A DNA stretch of 6,775 nucleotides, from contig JAUVWB010000084.1 of assembly GCA_030604345.1 (NCBI GenBank), positions 1 to 6,775 on the forward strand, given 5' to 3'. The translations under genes and the position numbers were made by a program. Under the pieces are notes generated by a model. It worked only from the letters and a program-made list of their open reading frames with translations, was not told the origin of the DNA and did not search any database. Shown here one piece after another: positions 1-6,775 of this stretch; the first letter of the stretch is position 1, and every line of letters starts with the position of its first letter. The stretch comes from Desulfofustis sp. GTDB taxonomy: Bacteria > Desulfobacterota > Desulfobulbia > Desulfobulbales > Desulfocapsaceae.

Positions 1-83
1 CTCGATAACGCGAGATAACTATAGGTGTTTTGCAATCCTCCGTCAACGACTGGGGTTAATGGTAGGCAGTCAATGAACAGCAG

Positions 84-112
84 TTGCCCATCGACACGGA
101 TCGCGCTATGGT
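84..112 (+). promoter_or_regulatory. Weak sigma70-like promoter candidate ahead of the shikimate kinase
   Basis: TTGCCC at 84-89 and TATGGT at 107-112 each match four of six consensus bases and are separated by exactly 17 bases. Transcription would start about 30 bases before the shikimate kinase start. The -10 element runs into an 11-base palindrome, TGGTCAGACCA (109-119), which could be an operator or chance. This is a pattern match only; short matches of this quality occur by chance, and transcription could also enter from upstream. Confidence 0.25.
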
Positions 113-136
113 CAGACCACAAACGATCATAATTGC

Positions 137-140
137 GGAG
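137..140 (+). promoter_or_regulatory. Ribosome binding site that decides the shikimate kinase start
   Basis: GGAG at 137-140 lies 8 bases before the ATG at 149. The alternative GTG start at 140 overlaps this GGAG and has no purine-rich sequence of its own upstream. The ATG at 149 is therefore preferred; it shortens the protein by three residues and does not touch the conserved fold. Confidence 0.6.
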
Positions 141-148
141 TGAACGAG

Positions 149-688
149 ATGAATGGCAACCAGACGAAACGATCGATAATCCTCGTCGGCGCCCGAGCGG
201 TGGGTAAGACGACCATCGGTCGAAAACTAGCCGCGTCGCTTGGCTATGCATTTTGCGATACGGATGAGTTGATTCAAGAACAGGCGGGGCGCGCCATCGC
301 CGAACTGGTCGCTGAGCAGGGCTGGCCGGCCTTCCGCGCCTTGGAACGAGAGGTTTTGGTCGACTGCGCTGATCGGGAAAGCACTGTCGTGGCCACCGGG
401 GGCGGGGCCGTCTTACACCTGGATGTCTGGCCTCAGATCAAACGCCGGACGTTTGTTGTCTGGCTGACGGCGCCGTTGGCTGTCGTGCGCGCCAGGCTCG
501 GGGCGGATCCGCACAGCGTTTCGATGCGGCCTTCGCTGACCGGTGAGGATGTTGTGCATGAGTACGAGAGGGTCCTGAGGCAACGGGAGCCGCTGTATCG
601 CGACGTGGCCGATCGGATAATCGATTGCGACGCTCTTGACAGCGATCGTATCGTTTCCGATATTATGAAGATATTGGTTTTTTCATGA
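149..688 (+). CDS. aroL: Shikimate kinase, AroL-like
   Basis: This is a cytoplasmic kinase of 179 residues that transfers the gamma-phosphate of ATP to the 3-hydroxyl of shikimate, the fifth step of the chorismate pathway. The P-loop GARAVGKTT spans residues 14-22. The shikimate-binding DTD motif is at 37-39, FRALE at 62-66 supplies the substrate-binding arginine (R63), and the GGG motif is at 84-86. The lid is RPSLTG at 127-132, and RQREPLYRDVAD (144-155) carries the C-terminal substrate arginine. The length is normal for the family. Known AroL proteins share the DTD spacing, the VAE(I/L)V segment and the RP-x-LTG lid, so AroL fits slightly better than AroK; the two names describe the same reaction. 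The chosen ATG follows a GGAG; a GTG nine bases upstream is the alternative. The next gene lies 108 bases downstream on the same strand, so co-transcription is possible but not shown. Confidence 0.93.
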   Translation: MNGNQTKRSIILVGARAVGKTTIGRKLAASLGYAFCDTDELIQEQAGRAIAELVAEQGWPAFRALEREVLVDCADRESTVVATGGGAVLHLDVWPQIKRRTFVVWLTAPLAVVRARLGADPHSVSMRPSLTGEDVVHEYERVLRQREPLYRDVADRIIDCDALDSDRIVSDIMKILVFS

Positions 689-709
689 GCTCAATGGAGC
701 AGTCCGAGT

Positions 710-733
710 GAACTCCCGATCCGGGATCAGTTC
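710..733 (+). other. Intergenic inverted repeat between shikimate kinase and glucosyltransferase genes
   Basis: GAACT (710-714) pairs with AGTTC (729-733), and GATCC (718-722) pairs with GGATC (724-728), leaving CCC (715-717) bulged on the left arm. The tip would open to a small CGG loop. No run of T follows, so it does not look like an intrinsic terminator. It could be an mRNA structure or a protein-binding palindrome in the 108-base gap. The rest of the gap (689-787) shows no convincing promoter. Confidence 0.4.
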
Positions 734-787
734 CGCGCTTTGATGTCCTGTTGTTGAAACGGCTTCACGTCGAGACGCGGTGAATAC

Positions 788-793
788 GAGGTG
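788..793 (+). promoter_or_regulatory. Ribosome binding site that decides the glucosyltransferase start
   Basis: GAGGTG at 788-793 is an exact complement of the 16S anti-SD core. It lies 3 bases before the GTG at 797 (5 bases when counted from its GG). The other in-frame GTG, at 791, is itself part of this SD and so could not be served by it. An in-frame TGA at 755-757 rules out a much longer N-terminus, and no ATG lies between. Confidence 0.55.
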
Positions 794-796
794 GCG

Positions 797-2422
797 GTGA
801 AGGATCAAATCGAATCCATCTGGATGCTGGCCCGGGAATACGGGGAGATCGCTGGCGCCGGCGGGGTCAAGGATGTGGTTGCCCAGCTCTCCAAGGCGCT
901 GGCCAGCGGCGGCAAACGGAAGGTGCAGGTGATCTTGCCCTGCTATGGATTCGTCTCTCCGACCGCTCTGGGATTCTCGCTTCTCACCGATCCGCTGCGG
1001 CCCGATCAGCCATTGACGTATGAAGTGGCGATGAACTATGTGGGCCAAGAACGGGTCGAGCGGGTCCGGGTCTGGCACCGGGTCCAGGATCGGGTGCAGC
1101 TTCATCTGCTGGAAGCGGAACGATTCCTCGAAAAAGGGGGAATTTACACCTATACCCGGCAGGAACAGCAAAGGGAGTCCTGGAAAACCCAGGGAGCTGG
1201 GCACTACGACTATTTTGCCATGAACATCCTTTTGCAGAAGGCAGCGCTCGACCTGCTCATCCTGCTTGGCGAGCGGCCGCAGATCATCCACTGCCACGAT
1301 GGCCATACCGCGGTGACCCCGGCGCTGATGCGCGAATGTTCCGGCTATCGCCATTATTTCAGGTCCACGGCGGCGGTGGTGACGATCCATAATGCCGGCG
1401 TCGGTTATCATCAGGAGGTCTCCGATCTTCCTTTTGTGCAGGCGATTACCGGTTTACCATGGCGGGTGGTGCGGGGATCCTGTCTTGATCACAGTTTTGA
1501 TCCCTTTATCGCCGCCGGCAGCTACGCCTCGCTGTCTACGGTGAGCGATAACTATGCCCGGGAGCTGCAGGAATCGGATCATGATTATCTTACCGGCTGG
1601 CTCGGGCACCGATTGCGTGACCGGGGGGTGGTGATCAGCGGCATCACCAACGGCATTGATCCGTCCGATTTTGACCCTCGGTATCCCGATCGGGCCGGAA
1701 TCGCCGCTGCCTACGACCTGACTGACGACACTGATGATTTAAGCGGTAAGCGAGTCTGCAAGCGCGAGTTGCTGCAGGCCCTAGCGGCACCGGCCGCGCC
1801 GGATGACGACAGCCGGGTCGGATTTCTTACTTACGACGAGGAGGCCCCGCTCTTTACCTTCATCGGCCGACTCAGTGATCAGAAAGGGGTCGATGTGCTG
1901 GTGGACGCCATGCGGCTCTTTCTCGCCGGCCCTCACCCGGCACGGTTTGTCTGTTTGGGCAGCGGTGGAGAGCAAGAAGAGTCAGCGTTGGCGGCAGTGG
2001 CACAGCATCCGCATTATCACGGTCGGGTCTGTTTTCTCCGGGGATTCGATCCGCGGCTTGCCAACAGGATCTATGCTGCCGGGGATTTCTTTGTTATTCC
2101 ATCACGCTACGAGCCATGCGGGTTGACTGATTATATCGCCCAGCTATTCGGCAACCTGCCGGTCGTGCATCACGTGGGCGGCCTGGTCAAGGTGATCGAT
2201 GGGGAGACCGGGTTTGCCTACCAGGACAACACGTCGGAACAGTGTGTCGAGGCGTTGTTCCGGGCCCTGAAGACCTACGGGCAGCGGCCGCTGTTGCGGC
2301 AGATGCAGAAAAATGCGGTGGACAAGATCTACCGGCACCATACCTGGGCCGAGGTGAAAAAGAACTATCTCTCCCTCTACCGGGAGACTCGTTCACAATT
2401 GCTGCGCCGATCGCGCAGATAA
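797..2422 (+). CDS. glgA: Glycogen/starch synthase family glucosyltransferase (GT5), divergent subtype
   Basis: A GT-B fold glucosyltransferase of 541 residues. The GT5 family transfers glucose from a nucleotide sugar, normally ADP-glucose in bacteria, to the non-reducing end of an alpha-1,4-glucan in the cytoplasm. The N-terminal starch-synthase domain shows GAGGVKDV (20-27), HCHDGHT (165-171) and TIHN (196-199). The linker carries GITNGID. The C-terminal domain shows GRLSDQKG (357-364), with the phosphate-binding arginine and lysine, and PSRYEPCGLTDY with E439 and C441, followed by HHVGGL (458-463). It is longer than the roughly 480 residues of typical GlgA. Two glycine motifs differ from the textbook family: KTGGL is GAGGV, which loses the lysine equivalent to E. 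coli K15, and RRTGGL is HHVGGL. I infer a distinct GT5 branch; donor specificity is not certain. The gene sits 54 bases before gap, pointing to a shared transcript. Confidence 0.85.
   Translation: MKDQIESIWMLAREYGEIAGAGGVKDVVAQLSKALASGGKRKVQVILPCYGFVSPTALGFSLLTDPLRPDQPLTYEVAMNYVGQERVERVRVWHRVQDRVQLHLLEAERFLEKGGIYTYTRQEQQRESWKTQGAGHYDYFAMNILLQKAALDLLILLGERPQIIHCHDGHTAVTPALMRECSGYRHYFRSTAAVVTIHNAGVGYHQEVSDLPFVQAITGLPWRVVRGSCLDHSFDPFIAAGSYASLSTVSDNYARELQESDHDYLTGWLGHRLRDRGVVISGITNGIDPSDFDPRYPDRAGIAAAYDLTDDTDDLSGKRVCKRELLQALAAPAAPDDDSRVGFLTYDEEAPLFTFIGRLSDQKGVDVLVDAMRLFLAGPHPARFVCLGSGGEQEESALAAVAQHPHYHGRVCFLRGFDPRLANRIYAAGDFFVIPSRYEPCGLTDYIAQLFGNLPVVHHVGGLVKVIDGETGFAYQDNTSEQCVEALFRALKTYGQRPLLRQMQKNAVDKIYRHHTWAEVKKNYLSLYRETRSQLLRRSRR
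2402..2418 (+). other. Stem-loop overlapping the glucosyltransferase stop region
   Basis: CTGCGC (2402-2407) and GCGCAG (2413-2418) form a perfect 6-bp stem with a CGATC loop. It lies in the last codons of the glucosyltransferase gene. The sequence after it (ATAAGATAACC) is A-rich rather than T-rich, so an intrinsic terminator is unlikely. It is the first of two consecutive stem-loops before gap. Confidence 0.35.
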
Positions 2423-3480
<1,058 letters not shown>

Positions 3481-3481
<1 letters not shown>

Positions 3482-6400
3482 TGACCACTGCCCATGACGA
3501 AGGAGGATGGCTGCGTTCCGGTAACGGCTCCGCTGGCCAAGGCCACATCGACTCGGATGCCCTGAAGGCGAATCTGCTGGAGACGGCAGAGGAGGTCGAG
3601 ATACGGTCGGAATTCTTGCCCTTGCTCGATGCGGTGGCCGCCTTTCGCGGTGTACACGGACAACTGGAAAGCCTACTTTACGAGATCTGTCATCCGTATC
3701 GCAACTGGCAGTTGATTTTACCGCTGCTCCGCGGTTTTATCCTGAAAAATTACCATCACTATCGCAAGGGTGATGCCGGGCCGGCTTCGTTTCGCCTCTT
3801 TTCCGGGCTGTTGTTTGAGGCTCTGAGCGATTCATTGAAAAACCCGACCTTGCTCAGCCAGATCTTCGAGGCCCAATGGGCCTGGCTGGACAAGCTTGTC
3901 TCGCAGCTGGAGGCCGGAGAACTGGAGCGGTTCGGCGCAGTCATCAACGAATTGTTGCTCCGGCTGGTGACTCTTGATGAAACCGATGATGACCTCCTGA
4001 TGCACTTGGTGCACGGCCAGCAATCGGTGAAGCGGGTCATCAATCGGTTGCTCCACCTCTGTGAACGGTCATCTGTCCAGCTTGATCTGGGCCCTATGGG
4101 GCGCTTTCTACGCCTGCTTCTTCGAAAGAACTACGATTACTGGTTGAGCGAAGATGACCCGCTTCCCTGGTTCCTGGAACGGTGCCAACTGACAGCCGAG
4201 GATTTTCATAAGCAGCAGGTGTTTTCCGCCATCTCCCACGAGGCGATCCGCGGCTATCAAAGCCAATTGCGGGCCATCGAGAGTGAACAAAACGATAGCG
4301 AATCCGCGGTCAGGAGGCTTCTCGAACTGCCGTCGCATATCGATATCGTCCGATTCTATAAGGAAGTTCCTGCCCACCTCAGTGGTATCGACGTCAATGC
4401 GGCCAGTGGCCAGATCCAGGGTTCCGATGCCGCCGCAGTCCTGGCCGAGAACCACAAGCTGTTGTTCATGTTTAAAATCATGGACACCCATGGCTTGCAT
4501 CTCATCCACGAGGAGACCTTGCGCGAGATCAACCGCAGCCTGGTTATCCTGGTCCGGCAGCAGAGTTTTGAGGAAATCGAGGAATTCCTGCTGACCGCTT
4601 TTCAGCTGCTCAAGGCAAACGTCAGAAAGTATCCGCACACCTCCTTGCAATGCATTCAGGTCCTCGGCGGCGAGGTCTTCCGACGCGGTAACAGCCGCAT
4701 GGTGGAGGCGTTTCTCTGGGGTGTGGTGCGCTTTGGTTTCCAACCGGCCAACGTCACCGGTGTCGATGAAAACTGGCAGCCGATCATCAACCCGGCTCAT
4801 TTGAGCAACATCAGGGTGTGGCTCAATCGGATCATGCAAGAGCCGAAATGGTGCGCCACCTTATTCTCGGCCCTGATTATCCATCTTCGGTTGACTGGTA
4901 CCTGCGTCAAGGACACCGATCTGTTTCAGCGCGATATTACCCAGCTCCTCAATCATCAGATAGAACCGATCTATAACCTGACCAAACAATTCACCAAGCT
5001 GATGCCCGTATTCTTTAACGAAATCGGGGCAGAAGGTGAGTTGCGAGATGTGTCGACAGCCCTCGACGAGACACATCGCCGCAAAGACGTGCTGATCCAT
5101 TTTCTGCGTAAGCAGAGCCATGTGGAGAGCTCCAACCTGATTGTCGACTTCATCCGGGCCATTTTCAAATTCTGGAAGAGCAGAAACACCGACGTGTTGT
5201 TGCCTTACGTCCCTCCCGAAGTCTACAGCCGGGTCAAGACCCAGGGACCGTTTATCGATGAGCAGGTGGTGCTGGCGGAGCGGGTTATCAAGGAGTTCTC
5301 CCTGGCCCAGGTGGACGACATCCTCCACATCCGCCAAGATGATCTGCAACGCTTTCTCGATCGGCAGGAGGACTGCAGCGGCGAAGAGCGAGGCCGGTAC
5401 GCCTTGCTGGTGCGGATGTTCAAGCTGCTCCACAAGAAATACAATCTCGGTTTCCAGGAACTGCGTTCAGAGTTGCAGCAGGCTTCACGGGAAGGCTTTC
5501 CCCTGATGGAGGAGTTGCTGAACAAACTTGACGATCGCGACATCGAAGGGGTGGTGGAATCGATTCTTGACGCGTTGGAGCACCTGCGTGAAGACATCCT
5601 GGCCGAACAACAGTTCACCGCCAGGGAGGAGATCTATTACAAGCGCCATATCGCCGTCGATATCCCGTCGGTCTACGGACGCTATCGGGAACGAAAATTC
5701 GACAGCCTGTCCCTAACCTTCCGTCTGGAGAACCTGGCCAACATCTATCTGGAGATGTTGCCGGATACGGTGAATCTCTCTTTTATCACCAAGGCCACCT
5801 TTTACGTCATCGCCCGTTGTTTGAAGTTGTATCGTCGGGCCCTTCATGTGGACGGCATCGCCTCGCGCAAGCTGGACACCTACCTGGCGTTGCTCACCTC
5901 GTCGCTGCAGATCAGGCGTTTCAGTTACACCCAGTATCTCGATATCTTCCGCGGCCTGTCGGAAGGGGTCAAAGACGTCATCTACGCCTATTACACCAAT
6001 ATCCATCAGAACAACCTGTCGTTGATTATTCCCCAGATCGGCCGGGACAACCTGTTGCCGCGGTATCGGGCATTGTATAACGACGCCGAGATGGCCAACA
6101 CCGTACACAGTCTCTCAGAGGCCTTTTTCCGGGACCTCATCGCCTCGTCGTTCGGCCTCCAGCATCTGGACAACTTCATTTTGCGGGTAATTCAAACCCT
6201 TGAGAACCAGCGGGAAATTCTCGATGAGACGACGCTGGATCTATTGATGACCTACAACCCGGAAAAAGCGATCTCCCTGCTCGACAGCATAAATCCCTAT
6301 ACCCATGATCTTATTCACCTGGGCAACAAGGGCTTCAACCTGGTCACTCTGACCGAAGACAAGCAACCGGTGCCGCCGGCCTTTGTCATAACCACCGAGG

Positions 6401-6775
6401 TGTTTCGCTGTCGCGAGGTTATTTTCGATTTTCCCAAGGCGCGGCAGGAGTTGATGCGCCAGATCCGCGCCGCGCTGACGCACGTCGAGCAACAGACCGG
6501 ACTCGTTTTCGGCGCCCCGGAACGGCCGTTGATGCTTTCCGTGCGCAGCGGCGCCGCTTTATCGATGCCGGGCATGATGGCCACCATCCATAATGTTGGC
6601 CAGAATATGGAGTTGGTCGAAGAGTATGTGGCCTTGCACGGCAACGAGTATTTCGCCTGGGACAATTACCGCCGTTTTCTGCAGTCCTGGGCCATGGTAT
6701 CCGGTGTTGAGCGGGAGGCCTTCCAGGAATTGATGAACGAGGCGAAGGCGCGCTACAACGTCAACTTGAAGCGGC
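3481..6775 (+). CDS. Giant PPDK-type ATP-binding domain protein with a long unrecognised N-terminal region (3' end outside window)
   Basis: The frame is open without interruption for 1098 codons and runs off the right edge. Residues 1-30 are Gly-rich and poorly ordered. Residues about 30-940 are rich in Leu, Glu and Arg with amphipathic helical spacing; I see no signal peptide, membrane segment or named domain. From about 944 the sequence is the N-terminal ATP-binding domain of pyruvate phosphate dikinase: LGNKGFNL (947-954, K950 as the nucleotide-binding lysine), PVPPAFVITTE (963-973), SVRSGAALSMPGMM (1020-1033, R1022), and FAWDNYRRF near 1058-1066. The SMPGMM signature points to PPDK rather than PEP synthase. 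The phosphohistidine and PEP/pyruvate domains would follow outside the window. Typical PPDK is about 880 residues and starts with this domain, so the extension is exceptional. ATG 3481 overlaps the gap stop by one base (GTG 3478 would overlap by four) and has no good ribosome binding site of its own, suggesting translation by reinitiation. The function is unproven; a PEP/pyruvate dikinase or another ATP-to-histidine phosphotransferase is possible. Confidence 0.85.
6313..6775 (+). other. PPDK N-terminal ATP-binding domain within the giant protein (partial)
   Basis: This segment encodes residues about 945-1098, the start of the ATP-grasp-like nucleotide-binding domain shared by PPDK and PEP synthase. 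The order and spacing of the motifs (LGNKGFNL, PVPPAFVITTE, FGAPERPLMLSVRSG, SMPGMM, DNYRRF) follow PPDK closely. Departures are A1034 where PPDK normally has Asp after the MPGMM motif, H1037 and V1039 where leucines are usual, and N949 for the second glycine of LGGKG. The acidic metal-binding residues of this domain lie further downstream and cannot be checked here. Confidence 0.85.

Larger units (their letters stand above)
1..148. other. Leader region without a convincing gene
   Basis: No supported gene lies here. One forward frame is open from the left edge to a TGA at 74-76 and could be the last 24 codons of an upstream gene, but the short peptide has no recognisable motif. The other two forward frames stop within the first 18 bases. 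On the reverse strand one frame is open to the left edge, but its only possible start is a TTG at 35-33 sitting directly on a GGAGG, which is too close for a normal ribosome binding site. The stretch most likely holds the end of an unseen upstream gene plus the leader of the shikimate kinase. Confidence 0.5.

Noticed and set aside
2..76. C-terminal tail of an upstream gene in the second forward frame
   Set aside because: Only 24 codons with no motif. It may be real but cannot be supported from this window.
683..1411. 242-codon reverse-strand open frame opposite the glucosyltransferase gene
   Set aside because: It lies opposite a gene with clear GT5 motifs, its translation is rich in His, Arg, Pro and Asp without a domain, and it has no supporting ribosome binding site. 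This is a typical antisense shadow in GC-rich DNA.
3507..3524. Five-codon leader peptide inside the start of the giant gene
   Set aside because: Its ATG directly abuts the AAGGAGG with no spacer, so the SD could not serve it in the normal way. It is too short to support as a gene.
4108..4839. 243-codon reverse-strand open frame opposite the giant gene
   Set aside because: The forward frame is open for 1098 codons and ends in a recognisable PPDK domain, so the forward strand is coding. The reverse product looks like complement-derived Asp/Gln/Leu-rich sequence.
4861..5433. 190-codon reverse-strand open frame, with another at 5713-6108
   Set aside because: Both are shadows of the same forward gene. 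There is no family motif and no operon logic for reverse genes embedded in it.
6319..6775. PEP synthase (PpsA) rather than PPDK identity for the C-terminal domain
   Set aside because: PEP synthase has a VRSSAT-type sequence at this place, while the window shows VRSGA followed by SMPGMM, the PPDK signature.

Overview
The window carries four genes, all on the + strand and closely packed: a shikimate kinase, a glycogen/starch synthase-type glucosyltransferase, a phosphorylating glyceraldehyde-3-phosphate dehydrogenase (GAPDH), and the first 1098 codons of a very large protein. That last protein joins a roughly 940-residue unrecognised region to an ATP-binding domain of the pyruvate phosphate dikinase (PPDK) type. 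No tRNA, rRNA, CRISPR array, insertion sequence or long repeat was seen.

The DNA is moderately GC-rich, with a GC-leaning third codon position, GTG as well as ATG starts, and clear Shine-Dalgarno (SD) sequences. Together with the N-terminal motif of the glucosyltransferase (GAGGVKDV in place of the usual KTGGL-x-DV), this suggests an anaerobic Desulfobacterota-type bacterium. That assignment is from memory of family features and is an inference, not a search result.

Layout: positions 1-148 are a leader with no convincing gene, one weak promoter candidate and a small palindrome. The shikimate kinase (149-688) is followed by about 108 bases holding an inverted repeat. The glucosyltransferase (797-2422) is followed by 54 bases with a strong stem-loop just before the GAPDH ribosome binding site; a second stem-loop lies inside the last codons of the glucosyltransferase. 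GAPDH (2477-3481) shares its final base with the start codon of the giant gene (3481 to beyond 6775), which implies translational coupling. The giant gene has no stop codon inside the window, so a search for complete open frames would miss it.

Functionally, three of the four genes fit carbon storage and gluconeogenesis. A PPDK-like enzyme would act at the pyruvate/PEP node, GAPDH works in the shared trunk of glycolysis and gluconeogenesis, and the GT5 enzyme would extend an alpha-glucan. The shikimate kinase draws on PEP-derived carbon for aromatic amino acids but may only be a neighbour. The most unusual content is the giant PPDK-domain protein: its N-terminal 940 residues match nothing I can name, and its acceptor substrate cannot be read from this window because the catalytic histidine domain, if present, lies beyond the right edge.
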